DNA of 64,000 nucleotides from an uncultured Lentisphaeria bacterium (GTDB taxonomy: Bacteria; Verrucomicrobiota; Lentisphaeria; Oligosphaerales; Oligosphaeraceae). The notes below the pieces were generated by a model. It saw nothing but the letters and a program-made list of their open reading frames with translations, was not told the origin of the DNA and searched no databases. Shown piece by piece: positions 38,678 through 47,368 of the stretch. The translations under genes were made by a program, and so were the position numbers. Numbering within the stretch: position 1 is the stretch's first letter; each line of letters begins with the position of its first letter. The DNA lies in the NCBI GenBank assembly GCA_934661755.1, contig CAKUJM010000006.1, positions 1 to 64,000 of the forward strand. The letters are read 5' to 3'.

Positions 38678-38730
38678 CCGTCCCCCCTCCTGGTCCCGAT
38701 GTGGCCGGGAGGGGGGACGGCTCTTTTTTT
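38678..38730 (+). terminator. intrinsic terminator of rpsA
   Basis: A long GC-rich stem (CCGTCCCCCCTCC pairing with GGAGGGGGGACGG, extended inward by TGG/CCG-type pairs) with a short loop, followed by CTCTTTTTTT. It ends 77 bases after the rpsA stop. Confidence 0.9.
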
Positions 38731-38827
38731 CCCTGGGCAGCGGACGCCGGAAATCCGTCAGGGACGGTTTTTTTTGTTGTCCGGTGTCATATCAGTCGCC
38801 GGATTATGAAGTATAGTAGCGACTGTC

Positions 38828-39523
38828 ATGAAACTTTCCGTCATCATTCCAGTATACAATGAGGCCGGCACCATCCTGAAGGTCATCGACCAGGTGCGCA
38901 AATGCGGGGTTCCCGACCTGGAGATCCTGGTGGTCAACGACTGTTCGACTGACGGCACCACCGGAATCCTGGCGTCATTGCCGCCCGCCGCCGACCTGCG
39001 GATCTTCAATCACGAGACGAACCGCGGCAAGGGCGCGGGGATCCGCACCGCCCAGGAGCACATCACCGGCGACGCGGTGATCATCCAGGACGCCGACCTG
39101 GAGTACTCGCCGTCGGAATTTCCCCGGATGCTGTCGCTGATCGAGGAAGACAAGGCCGACGCGGTCTTCGGAAGCCGCTATTCCGGGAGCGTGATCCTGG
39201 TGGACACCTTCATCCACTACCTCGGCAACCGGATGCTGACCAATTTTTCCAACCTCTGCTCGAATCTCCATTTGAGCGACATGGAGACCTGCTACAAGAT
39301 GGTCCGTGCCGACCTCTTCAGGCGCTTCCACCTGGAATGCAGCCGCTTTGGCTTTGAGCCCGAGGTCACCGCCAAGCTGGCGCGCCTCCACGCGCGCATC
39401 TACGAGGTGCCGATCGCCTACGAGGCGCGGCCATACGAGGCCGGAAAGAAGATCGGCTGGCGGGATGGCGTCGCCGCATTGTGGTATATCGTGAAATACA
39501 ATCTGCTCTGCCGGAGAATATGA
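38828..39523 (+). CDS. family 2 glycosyltransferase (polyprenyl-phosphate type)
   Basis: A 231-residue GT-A enzyme: VIIPVYNEAGTILKVIDQV, EILVVNDCSTDGT, the metal-binding block VIIQDADLEYSP (Asp-x-Asp equivalent), and the acceptor block DMETCYKMVRADL. This is the DPM1/GtrB-like set, but no C-terminal membrane segments follow. It probably makes a polyprenyl-phosphate sugar. It starts a plus-strand group and is followed 16 bases later by a phosphoesterase gene. Confidence 0.87.
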   Translation: MKLSVIIPVYNEAGTILKVIDQVRKCGVPDLEILVVNDCSTDGTTGILASLPPAADLRIFNHETNRGKGAGIRTAQEHITGDAVIIQDADLEYSPSEFPRMLSLIEEDKADAVFGSRYSGSVILVDTFIHYLGNRMLTNFSNLCSNLHLSDMETCYKMVRADLFRRFHLECSRFGFEPEVTAKLARLHARIYEVPIAYEARPYEAGKKIGWRDGVAALWYIVKYNLLCRRI

Positions 39524-39539
39524 TGGCCGGCAACCGGGT

Positions 39540-40289
39540 ATGAAAATCGCCTTTCTGGGGGACATCCACGCCAACCTCGAGGCCCTCGAGGCGGTCCTGC
39601 AGGCCGCCGGCCAGCTGGGCGCGGACCGCTATGTCTGCATCGGCGACATCGTCGGATACAACCCCAATCCCTCGGAGTGCATCCGGATCATCCGAAGCCT
39701 GGAGCCGCTGTGCGTAGTCAAGGGCAACCATGACGAATATGCCTCCTGCGACATGCCGCTGACCGCCTTCAATCCCGCCGCGGCCGCCGCCGTGGAGTGG
39801 ACCCGCCGCCATCTGAGCCGCGAGGAGCGCCGATGGCTCAACGAACTGCCCTTCAAGAGCGACGTCTATACCCCGACAATCCCGCCGGCGCGCTTCACTG
39901 CGGTGCATTCGACCCTGGACTCGCCGCAAAGCTGGGGATATATCCTCGACCGCTACAGCGCGGCGGCATCGCTCCAATACCAGTGGATGCCGCTGTGCTT
40001 CGTCGGCCATACCCACGCGCCGATCGCATTCGTCAAGTCCCACTCGGAGATCACCGGCGGCGAGTACTCCGCCATCGAGATTGCCGACGACTGCAAGTAC
40101 CTGATCAACGTGGGCAGCGTCGGGCAGCCCCGCGACCGCGATCCGCGCGCCGCCTTCGTCATCTATGATGTGGATGCGCGTCTGGTCACCCTCCATCGCG
40201 TGGAATACGACCTCGCCCGCACTCAGCGCAAGATCCGCGAGGCCGGCCTGCCGGAGCGCTGCGCCGAACGCCTGGCGCTCGGACAGTGA
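39540..40289 (+). CDS. calcineurin-like metallophosphoesterase (YfcE/ApaH-like)
   Basis: A 249-residue phosphoesterase with the full two-metal site: GDIHANLEALEAVL, IGDIVGYNPNPSECI, VKGNHDEYA, and the late FVGHTHAP and NVGSVGQPRDRDPRA. It belongs to the small YfcE/MJ0936-like group that hydrolyses phosphodiesters or nucleotides. No signal peptide. Its place between two glycosyltransferase genes hints at a role in glycan metabolism, not proven. Confidence 0.87.
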   Translation: MKIAFLGDIHANLEALEAVLQAAGQLGADRYVCIGDIVGYNPNPSECIRIIRSLEPLCVVKGNHDEYASCDMPLTAFNPAAAAAVEWTRRHLSREERRWLNELPFKSDVYTPTIPPARFTAVHSTLDSPQSWGYILDRYSAAASLQYQWMPLCFVGHTHAPIAFVKSHSEITGGEYSAIEIADDCKYLINVGSVGQPRDRDPRAAFVIYDVDARLVTLHRVEYDLARTQRKIREAGLPERCAERLALGQ

Positions 40290-40349
40290 CCGCCGCATCG
40301 CACTGCGGCACGCGCCGTCATCCGCATCATCAGCAGCAGCCTTTGCCAG

Positions 40350-42224
40350 ATGAAGATATTGTACTCGTGCATTCCTTTTGACGGCGGCAAGTCCGGCATT
40401 GCGGTCTGCATGCGGTCGCAGGTGGCGGCATTGCGGGCCGCCGGCCACCAGGTGACGGTGATCATCGACTCCGCCCAGCGCGGCAGCTTCCGGGATTGCC
40501 GGCAGCTGGTGGTGCCGCGCTGGGCGCACCGGCCGCTTTTATCGATGCTGTATCACCTTTTCGTGCTGCCGTTCCGGATCCGGAAGCAGGATTATGACTT
40601 CTGCGTCCTGGGAGCCGCCAACCGCCGGGCATTTGCCCGCTATCCGCTTTTCACGGCGGCAATCGTCCATGACCTGTCGCAATACCATATTCCGCACAAG
40701 TACGGCTGCCTCCGGATGCTCTATATCCGCCACCTGCTGCCATTTTTCGTCCGGAAGGCCCAGATGGTGGTGGCCATCAGCAACTCCACCGCCGCGGACC
40801 TGGCGCGGTTCTGGCACATCCCGGAAAATCGGCTGCGCGTGATCCCCGACGGGCTGTCGCTGCCGGAGGGGCGCACCAGCGGGGATGCAGTCGCCGCGCT
40901 GCGCCGCAAATACGGCTTCCGGCGGCCATATCTGCTATACATTTCCCGGCTGGAGCATCCGGGCAAGAACCACGTCCGGCTGATCCAGGCATTCGAACGC
41001 CTGCCCCGGAATCTGGCGGTACAATACGACCTGGTGATGGCGGGGGCCCAATGGCCGGGGGCCGACGCCATCTTCAATGCCGCGGCGCACAGCCCGCTGG
41101 GCGACCACTTCTTCTTCCCCGGCTTTGTCGCGCCGGAGGACCTGCCGGCACTGTACGCCAATGCCGCCGGGTACGTCTTCCCCTCGCTGTTCGAGGGATT
41201 CGGACTCTCGCTGATCGAGGCCATGCATTTCGGCGTCCCCTGCGCCTGCTCCAATTGCTCGTCGCTGGGCGAAATCGGCAGGGACTGCGCCATCCTCTTC
41301 GATCCGGAGGATGACGCCGACATCACCGCCGCATTGCAGCAGCTGCTCGCCGACCCGGAGGGCAATGCCGCGCGCATCGCCGCCGGAAAGGCCCGCGCCG
41401 CCCAATATACCTGGGAAAACAACGCCCGTCAACTGGTCGATGCCGCCAGAATGCGGCTCCAGCGCCGCCCGGAAGTCCTCGGCGTCCCGCTGGACACCGT
41501 GACCATGGCCGCCGCGCTGGAGCAGCTCGCGCGCACAATCGCCGCCGCGCGGTCGATCGGCCGCTGCGCCATGGCCGGCTTCGCCAACGCGCATTGCCTC
41601 AACCTGGCATGCCGCGACGGCGAGTACCGGATGCTCCTGAATTGCGCGGAGGCTGTCTGGCCGGATGGCAGCGGCGTCAAGCTGGCGGGGCGCATCCTGG
41701 GATTCGCCGTGCCGGAAAATGTCAATGGCACCGACATGTTCCCGCTTTTGTGCAATGGCCGCTTCTCGCTTTTCCTGCTCGGCGGCCGTCCCGGAGTCGC
41801 CCGGCGTGCCCGGGAGAACATGGAGAAGACGCATCCTGAAGCCCGCATCCTCGGCGCCGCCGCGGGCTACTTCGGGACTCCGGATGAGGAACAGCGGGTC
41901 ATCGCCCAGATCAACGCCGCCAACCCCGACCTGCTGCTGGTGGGGATGGGCGTGCCGCTGCAGGAAAAGTGGATCGCGGCGCATCGCGGCGTCCTCCGCT
42001 GCGGCGTCGCCATCGGCGTCGGCGGACTCTTCGATTTTGCGTCCGGACGCATTCCTCGCGCGCCGCGGTGGCTGCGGCGTCTGGGAATGGAGTGGCTCTA
42101 CCGGCTCTGGCAGGAGCCCTTCCGGCTCTTCCGGCGCTACATCATCGGCAATCCGCTCTTCCTGTGGCGGGTGCTTGGACAACGGCTCAAAGGCACAATG
42201 CCGCACACGCGCCTGAATCCGTGA
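40350..42224 (+). CDS. fused GT4 - GT26 (WecG/TagA) glycosyltransferase
   Basis: A 624-residue two-domain enzyme. Residues 1-370 are a GT4 glycosyltransferase (ISRLEHPGKNHVRLIQAF, then FPSLFEGFGLSLIEAMHFG with the E-x7-E pattern). From about 371 a complete GT26 domain follows: VLGVPLDTVTMAAALEQL, FANAHCLNLA, AEAVWPDGSGVKLAGRILG, VNGTDMFPLL, PDLLLVGMGVPLQEKW, and GVGGLFDFASGRIPRAP with the arginine-rich tail. WecG/TagA enzymes add the second sugar to a lipid carrier, so one protein could add two successive sugars. The two parts are normally separate genes. Confidence 0.88.
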   Translation: MKILYSCIPFDGGKSGIAVCMRSQVAALRAAGHQVTVIIDSAQRGSFRDCRQLVVPRWAHRPLLSMLYHLFVLPFRIRKQDYDFCVLGAANRRAFARYPLFTAAIVHDLSQYHIPHKYGCLRMLYIRHLLPFFVRKAQMVVAISNSTAADLARFWHIPENRLRVIPDGLSLPEGRTSGDAVAALRRKYGFRRPYLLYISRLEHPGKNHVRLIQAFERLPRNLAVQYDLVMAGAQWPGADAIFNAAAHSPLGDHFFFPGFVAPEDLPALYANAAGYVFPSLFEGFGLSLIEAMHFGVPCACSNCSSLGEIGRDCAILFDPEDDADITAALQQLLADPEGNAARIAAGKARAAQYTWENNARQLVDAARMRLQRRPEVLGVPLDTVTMAAALEQLARTIAAARSIGRCAMAGFANAHCLNLACRDGEYRMLLNCAEAVWPDGSGVKLAGRILGFAVPENVNGTDMFPLLCNGRFSLFLLGGRPGVARRARENMEKTHPEARILGAAAGYFGTPDEEQRVIAQINAANPDLLLVGMGVPLQEKWIAAHRGVLRCGVAIGVGGLFDFASGRIPRAPRWLRRLGMEWLYRLWQEPFRLFRRYIIGNPLFLWRVLGQRLKGTMPHTRLNP

Positions 42225-42279
42225 AGGAACGCTATATTTTGGCCGACAACCGATCCTCCGGTCCCAAACCATCGCAAAC

Positions 42280-43209
42280 ATGACTATCAAGATTCTCGAA
42301 AAGAGCCTCTCCACCATGGCGCCGCTGGGCGCCGCCGGCACCCTGGGCGAACTCAAGCTGTGCGGCATGAGCTGGCGACAGCTGGTGCAGCAACGGTGGA
42401 CACGAGCCTTCGGAATGGCGGCGGACCGGGACGTCACCGCCGAATTGGCCTTCTGGCCTTCGGACCAGCTGCTGGAAAAACTCAATGGCGTGCAGGGAGA
42501 ATTCCGAATCATCGACCGCCATGGACATTGCGTCGCCAGCGGCGACAACCGCCCGCACCGCAATGCCCTGGGCATCGACAGCAATGGCGCCCGCCATGGC
42601 GGGAAAAAGACCGCCGTCACCGACCTGGAGGCCGACGACGGCTGCATCGAGGTGGTCTATCCCTGGAATCTCCTCGACATCCAGGAGATGGTTTTGGGGG
42701 ACGCCCAGCATGGCGTCATCAACGGCATCGTCCACGAAAGCTGCGTCATCAATGGCAACCTCGACCTGGGCGATGGCTCCATCCTGCTCTCCGGAGTCTA
42801 TATCATGGGCAATGTGGTCATCGGCGAGGGCTGCCAGATCGGCCCCAATTGCTGCATCCGCGGATGCACCGCCATCGGCGACAATTGCCGGATCGGACAG
42901 GGCGCGGAAATCAAGAACTCCATCATCATGGACGATGTCAAGATCAGCCACGTCAGCTATGTTGGCGATTCCATCATCGACACCGGCGTCGACCTGGGCG
43001 CCGGGACCATGGTGGCCAATTTCCGCCACGACGGCAAGAACCACTTCAGCGTGGTCGACGGCAAGCTGATCGACACCGGTCGCAACCACTTCGGCACCAT
43101 CATCGGCGCCAATGTCCACACCGGCGTGAACACCTCGATCTATCCCGGCCGCAAGCTCTCGGCCAATGTCTATACCCGCCCCGGCCAGATTGTCGAGGAC
43201 GATCTATGA
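42280..43209 (+). CDS. left-handed beta-helix sugar acyltransferase-like protein
   Basis: A 309-residue protein. The C-terminal half is a left-handed beta-helix with hexapeptide repeats (CVINGNLDLGDGSILLSGVYIMGNVVIGEG, NCCIRGCTAIGDNCRIG), closing with GTIIGANVHTGVNTSIYPG, as in GlmU C-terminal domains and related nucleotidyl/acyltransferases. The N-terminal 130 residues are not recognised and lack a nucleotidyltransferase signature. It may acylate a nucleotide sugar for the surface-glycan cluster. It overlaps the next, convergent gene by 6 bases. Confidence 0.7.
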   Translation: MTIKILEKSLSTMAPLGAAGTLGELKLCGMSWRQLVQQRWTRAFGMAADRDVTAELAFWPSDQLLEKLNGVQGEFRIIDRHGHCVASGDNRPHRNALGIDSNGARHGGKKTAVTDLEADDGCIEVVYPWNLLDIQEMVLGDAQHGVINGIVHESCVINGNLDLGDGSILLSGVYIMGNVVIGEGCQIGPNCCIRGCTAIGDNCRIGQGAEIKNSIIMDDVKISHVSYVGDSIIDTGVDLGAGTMVANFRHDGKNHFSVVDGKLIDTGRNHFGTIIGANVHTGVNTSIYPGRKLSANVYTRPGQIVEDDL

Positions 43210-44352
43210 TGCGGCCGCGGCGGCCAGCGCCGCCATGGCCTGCATGAACCCCGCTTTGGAGAACTCCCGCCGGGCGCAGCTGATGGCGTTGAGGCCAAGC
43301 GACTGCGCCAGCCCGCGCTCATCGTGAAGACGCGCCAATGACGCGGCAAATCCGGCGATGTCGCCGGGCGGGACCGCCAGTCCGGTGACGCCATCCCGCA
43401 GCCATTCGCCGACGCCGCCGTCGTTGAAGGCCACCACCGGCACACCCTGCGCCATTGCCTCCAGGCCGCCCAGCCCGAACGGCTCCTGCCATCGCGTCGG
43501 GAAGGCCAGCACATCACAGTGGCGAAGCAGCCGCTCCGGCTCGTTCAGCCAGCCGGTGAAAAGCACGCGCCCGGCCAGCTCCGGCGAAGCGCTCATCGCC
43601 TCCAGCATCGCCCGGTCATTGCCGTCGCCGGCCACCACCAGCCGGAAGGGGCGTTGCAGCCGCTCCAGCGCCCGCAGCAGCAGGTCGCAGCCCTTGCCGC
43701 GGATCAGCTGCCCCAGGAAGAGGATGCGCAGCACGCCGTCCGGCATGAAGTGCCGCCGCGGCGTCTCCGCCGGCTCCACGAAGGGATGGATCAGCGCGAC
43801 CTTGTCCCCGCCAAAGCCATTGCGCAACAGATTGCCGCGCATGAACTCCGAAAGCGCCACCGCGCGATGGCCGCGCAATTCCCGCAGCAGCCGCCACGAC
43901 TCCAATGGCGAACGCGACCACTGGCGGGGACTGGACAGCCGTGAGCAAAGACCGCAGCGCCACAGCGAACACGGCCGATGGCAGTTGCACCGCCCGAAGG
44001 GCGTGTAGTAATGATGGCGCATGCAATACAGGTCGTGGTCGTGGGCAATGAATATCAGCCGGTCGCCATATTTCCGGCGCAATTGCCGTAATGCCGGCAG
44101 AGGACACAGCTTGTGCAATAGCACCAGGTCGTAATCCGCCGGCGCATCTGCCGCCTCCGCCAGGGGGAAAACCCGCGAAAAAACGCCGCGGAAGCAATCC
44201 GCGTCCCGGCTGGCGGCCTCGCCGGCATAGTCCACCGCCATCCCGGCTTCACGAAACGCCCGTGCCGTCTGGAAGACATGGCGCTCAATGCCGCCGGCAA
44301 AGCCGATGTGCTTGCCAATGGCCAAAATGCGGATGGATGAGTGCGGCGGCAT
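43204..44352 (-). CDS. family 4 glycosyltransferase
   Basis: A 382-residue GT-B enzyme. The N-terminal acceptor domain opens with RILAIGKHIGFAGGIERHV. It contains a cysteine cluster (FGRCNCHRPCSLWRCGLC) between the domains that resembles a zinc site found in some GT4 subfamilies. The donor domain has LRILFLGQLIRGKGCDLLL, and LAFPTRWQEPFGLGGLEAMAQGVPVV with the E-x7-E pattern. It is divergent in direction from the rest of the glycan cluster. A run of ten C/G lies 35-44 bases upstream of its start. Confidence 0.87.
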   Translation of the reverse strand: MPPHSSIRILAIGKHIGFAGGIERHVFQTARAFREAGMAVDYAGEAASRDADCFRGVFSRVFPLAEAADAPADYDLVLLHKLCPLPALRQLRRKYGDRLIFIAHDHDLYCMRHHYYTPFGRCNCHRPCSLWRCGLCSRLSSPRQWSRSPLESWRLLRELRGHRAVALSEFMRGNLLRNGFGGDKVALIHPFVEPAETPRRHFMPDGVLRILFLGQLIRGKGCDLLLRALERLQRPFRLVVAGDGNDRAMLEAMSASPELAGRVLFTGWLNEPERLLRHCDVLAFPTRWQEPFGLGGLEAMAQGVPVVAFNDGGVGEWLRDGVTGLAVPPGDIAGFAASLARLHDERGLAQSLGLNAISCARREFSKAGFMQAMAALAAAAAS

Positions 44353-44590
44353 TTTTTTCCTGTCGGGAAGATCGGGACGGAGGCATCCCCCCCCCCTGTG
44401 GACTTGTGACGCTGATGATTTCGCGCCAGAATGAAGTATTTTGAGGGTGCGTGCCGGGAGTACGTGACCGAAAAATGACGAAATCGCGGCGCAAAAGCGC
44501 CAACTTCACGGCATTCAGAACCCCGTTTCTTCCTAAAATACCCATTCTCCGCCGGTTTTCAAGCCGCGACGGATACTTTTTTTGCGGCAT

Positions 44591-45001
44591 TCATCGCCGC
44601 TGCTGCCGATAGTATCTGCCTACGGCGCGGTTGGCGGCGTCACTGACCGCCTGAAGCAATATCGCGCACAGATCCGGCCGGCTTTGGATGAAACGGTAGC
44701 TGTGGGCAAGGGCGTTGATCGCCTCCTGCAATTGCCGGGACGGCGGCACAAGGTAGCTTCCCACCCGCAAATCCCCGCGACGGGACTCGAAGCACTGGTC
44801 GTATCCGCCCTGCAGAAAACGCGCCAGACGCCCGCTGTACAGGCTGCTGCAACGGCGCGTCTGGCCATATTCCCACTTGCGCAGCGTCGTGGCGCTGGCG
44901 CCAATGAAACGCGACAATGCGCTGTAGCTCAACCCCAGCTGCAGCCGGCGTCGCCGCAACTGACGACAGTCCTCCTCGCTGAATTCCCGGACAAATGCCA
45001 T
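44591..45001 (-). CDS. XRE-type helix-turn-helix regulator
   Basis: A 136-residue protein with an N-terminal XRE-type HTH (LGLSYSALSRFIGASATTLRKWE). The rest is helical with a cluster of basic residues at the end. The start at 45001 (ATG, MAFVREFSEED) is preferred over an in-frame GTG at 45013; both have an AGGAGG site near. A 34-base dyad lies just upstream. It may autoregulate and control its neighbours. Ligand or partner toxin not recognised. Confidence 0.75.
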   Translation of the reverse strand: MAFVREFSEEDCRQLRRRRLQLGLSYSALSRFIGASATTLRKWEYGQTRRCSSLYSGRLARFLQGGYDQCFESRRGDLRVGSYLVPPSRQLQEAINALAHSYRFIQSRPDLCAILLQAVSDAANRAVGRYYRQQRR

Positions 45002-45029
45002 GGTGTGACGCACTTCCTCCTCGATGATG

Positions 45030-45063
45030 CAGTGTGGTGAAGAATTGGCCTTTCAACACACTG
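45030..45063. promoter_or_regulatory. operator-like dyad upstream of the HTH gene
   Basis: CAGTGTGGTGAAG (45030-45042) and TTTCAACACACTG (45051-45063) form an inverted repeat with 11 of 13 bases paired and an 8-base centre (AATTGGCC, itself partly palindromic). It ends 29 bases upstream of the ATG at 45001, where a self-binding HTH protein would be expected. Confidence 0.55.
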
Positions 45064-45128
45064 TATCACCCGGAAGCCGCCGCAGCCCCAAAGTAACCGA
45101 AAATAGTGAAATTCGCCAAAAGGCAGGG

Positions 45129-46043
45129 CTATGCCTCATCACCAGGCGCGGTTTGAGCTGGCTGGGTGGGTTGGGCAGATTGGGGGGATTGGGCAGCCTC
45201 TTCCGCTCCTTTCCGCCCTCCTCCGCCGGTCACCGTCTTCTCCGTTTTAGTCGCAAGACGCGCCCCCAGCCACCTCCGGACCGGGAAGGCGAACCACGCC
45301 AGAAACAGAAAAGCGCAGACCGCCGCGCACAGCAGCGGCCGCCCGATCATGCCGGTGAAATGCTCGGGGGAATTGGTGGCGACCCCGACGATGCCCGCCT
45401 CTACGCCATTGCTCACCTTGTATGCCGCCGTCACTATCGATGCGGACAGCCCCAGCGCCACAATCCGCTTCCCGTCAAGATGCCGCAGAATCCTCCCGGA
45501 GCTTTTCTGGTATCCCTCCAGGAGCATCCTGGCGGTTTGCGGCGAATCCGCCCGGGTTCCGAATCTGATCAGCTTCGCGGCGTCGTCCGGCGGCATTTTC
45601 GCCAGCGCCCTGGCGGCGTCATCCCCGAAGCACTCGACCGCCTTCCTGGCCATGCCCGGCACCTGCGACTCCAGCTTCATGAAATCCGGGCCGATCCGCT
45701 TCGCAATCGGCAGCAGCTCGTCGGCATGCAACGCCAGGCTGCGAGCCGCCTTGGGGGTCTGCGAACACAGCTGCCAGAAGATCTTCCCGTGCTTGGCACC
45801 CTGCTCCAGCGCCTCCAGGCCGCCCAGCTTGACGACCCTGGCCACCACGTCGTCGCCATATCGCTTCCCCGCCTGGACAAGCGCCTTCTCCGCCGCCTGA
45901 CGCGCCGCCGGCGTCAGCACCCTGCCGCTCTTTTTGGCGCCGGCCTCGATCACTTCAACGATCACCTTCCGGGTGAGAGTGACTGGCGCCGCAAACGCCA
46001 ATGCGGCCACTATGAACAGAAGACAAAACAGAATCCGTCTCAT
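45129..46043 (-). CDS. membrane-anchored protein of unknown function
   Basis: A 304-residue protein with a signal peptide (residues 1-19, ending LAFAAPV), a long helical region (residues 25-190), and two hydrophobic segments near the C-terminus (VALGLSASIVTAAYKV and LLCAAVCAFLFLAWFAF). The last 45 residues are low complexity (Gln, Pro, Ala, Ser). I do not recognise the family. It lies 15 bases after the 46059 gene and is probably co-transcribed with it. Confidence 0.65.
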   Translation of the reverse strand: MRRILFCLLFIVAALAFAAPVTLTRKVIVEVIEAGAKKSGRVLTPAARQAAEKALVQAGKRYGDDVVARVVKLGGLEALEQGAKHGKIFWQLCSQTPKAARSLALHADELLPIAKRIGPDFMKLESQVPGMARKAVECFGDDAARALAKMPPDDAAKLIRFGTRADSPQTARMLLEGYQKSSGRILRHLDGKRIVALGLSASIVTAAYKVSNGVEAGIVGVATNSPEHFTGMIGRPLLCAAVCAFLFLAWFAFPVRRWLGARLATKTEKTVTGGGGRKGAEEAAQSPQSAQPTQPAQTAPGDEA

Positions 46044-46058
46044 GATGTCCTCCCGATG

Positions 46059-47060
46059 CTATTTCTGATTCCACGCCATGGCCGGCGCGCCAGAGCGCAA
46101 TTCCATGTCCTGCCGATTGCAAAGCTGGAGGACCTCTCCGGCATGCTCCAACGCCTTGCGCCTGGCCTCCCGCTGCTGTTCGTCGATCATCCCCGCAATA
46201 TGCTCCCGGAGCTGGGGACGCAGCTTGCAGCGGATCTTGTAGAGGTCGTACCCAGACCAGATAAAACCGCCAATCGCAATGGTCGCTCCGATGACATCGC
46301 ACACCGGCAGCGGCCCGTCCGCGGCCACGCAGGTGCCGCTGACGACGGCAGTGCCGGCAAGACGCCCCACGACGGTCGCCAACACCCGGGCGATGGCCTG
46401 ACAGGTCGACCGGATGAACACCGCCTCAATGCCGACACCGGCGGCCACCAGGGTCTTTTCCAAGGCTAATTCCTGGATCCGCTGCTCCAGCACCATGACC
46501 TGCTTCAGAAAATCCCCGCGCAACCCCAGATCCTCAATCGTGAAGTTCTCCTCGTCGAGCAGCTTCGACAAACCGCTGCGGAACTGGTTGTCGTTCTCCT
46601 GAAGGCACAGCAGGAAGTTGTTGAGGGCATCCAGGATCTCCGCCTGCCCCTCCAGACATGGCCGGACAATATATGAGCTGATCTCCGGCGCCAGCAGCTC
46701 CATGGCGGAACTGCCGCCAGACACCTTGTCCTTCGCCAGGCACGCGCATAGCTTCGCGCAGTATTTCATCCCGGTGACCCTGTCGGCAAAGGCGTCGATG
46801 TTGGCGCGGGCCCGCCCGAATCCGCGATCGCCGGCATTCGCCAGCTGACGCCCGAACTGCGCAAACAACACGTCGTTCTGATGACGGTATTCCTCCTGCA
46901 TCTGGCTGATCCTGTCGTGGATCAGCCGCTGCTCCTCCGCATCCGTCCGCGCATTGACGCCGCCGCCGCTTCTGTCGCCAAACGACGGCGCAAGGAAGCA
47001 GGCGGCAATCAGGCACGCGAAAAGCAAAATGCCGGAAATGAATGCCAATTTGTTGTTCAT
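46059..47060 (-). CDS. membrane-anchored coiled-coil protein of unknown function
   Basis: A 333-residue protein with an N-terminal membrane segment (FISGILLFACLIAACFLAP), a helical periplasmic region including a predicted coiled coil (EEQRLIHDRISQMQEEYRHQ), and a hydrophobic pair around residues 210-265 (ATVVGRLAGTAVVSG, VIGATIAIGGFIWSGYDLY). The shape resembles pore- or channel-like proteins. No family recognised. It forms an operon with the 45129 gene next to the distal end of the CRISPR array. Confidence 0.65.
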   Translation of the reverse strand: MNNKLAFISGILLFACLIAACFLAPSFGDRSGGGVNARTDAEEQRLIHDRISQMQEEYRHQNDVLFAQFGRQLANAGDRGFGRARANIDAFADRVTGMKYCAKLCACLAKDKVSGGSSAMELLAPEISSYIVRPCLEGQAEILDALNNFLLCLQENDNQFRSGLSKLLDEENFTIEDLGLRGDFLKQVMVLEQRIQELALEKTLVAAGVGIEAVFIRSTCQAIARVLATVVGRLAGTAVVSGTCVAADGPLPVCDVIGATIAIGGFIWSGYDLYKIRCKLRPQLREHIAGMIDEQQREARRKALEHAGEVLQLCNRQDMELRSGAPAMAWNQK

Positions 47061-47288
47061 TAATGCCCTTTCCCCTTTTTCAGCGTTCAGTTTTTCAAGC
47101 TATTGCCATGACCACATCCACCCAAAAAACGGCTACTGCCCACAGCGCCCGCAAATCGCAGCCATGGCAAGCCCGATCATGGCTGCCAGAGACACCATGA
47201 TCATCCCCGGTCACATCCGCCCATCGTCTTGTAAAAAACCTTCATGCAGAAGACGATACGCCACGTTTTCGCCGGACGCACACGACTA
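47061..47288. other. non-coding stretch between the orphan operon and the array
   Basis: With the decayed repeat that follows it makes up a gene-free stretch of about 308 bases. It must hold the minus-strand promoter of the two orphan membrane-protein genes; TTGAAAAACTGAAC on the minus strand near 47085-47098 is a weak -35-like match. Nothing else recognised. Confidence 0.45.
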
Positions 47289-47325
47289 AAGCTAAGAAAC
47301 TATCGGCCAGGCATGTTTTGCTGTC
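47289..47325 (-). repeat. decayed terminal CRISPR repeat
   Basis: 37 bases that match the CRISPR repeat at about 22 of 37 positions, best in the part TCGGCC...GCATGTTTTGCTGTC. A 43-base spacer-like gap separates it from the first intact repeat. Decayed repeats are typical of the leader-distal end, so the array grows from the right end, next to cas2. Confidence 0.5.
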
Positions 47326-47368
47326 CCGCTTGAAGTGATTACTATAACCGCAGACCGCGTGCTTGACA

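Noticed and set aside
47080..47110. sigma54-like TGGCAATAGCTTGAA on the minus strand before the 46059 gene
   Set aside because: The -12 GC is missing at the required spacing.
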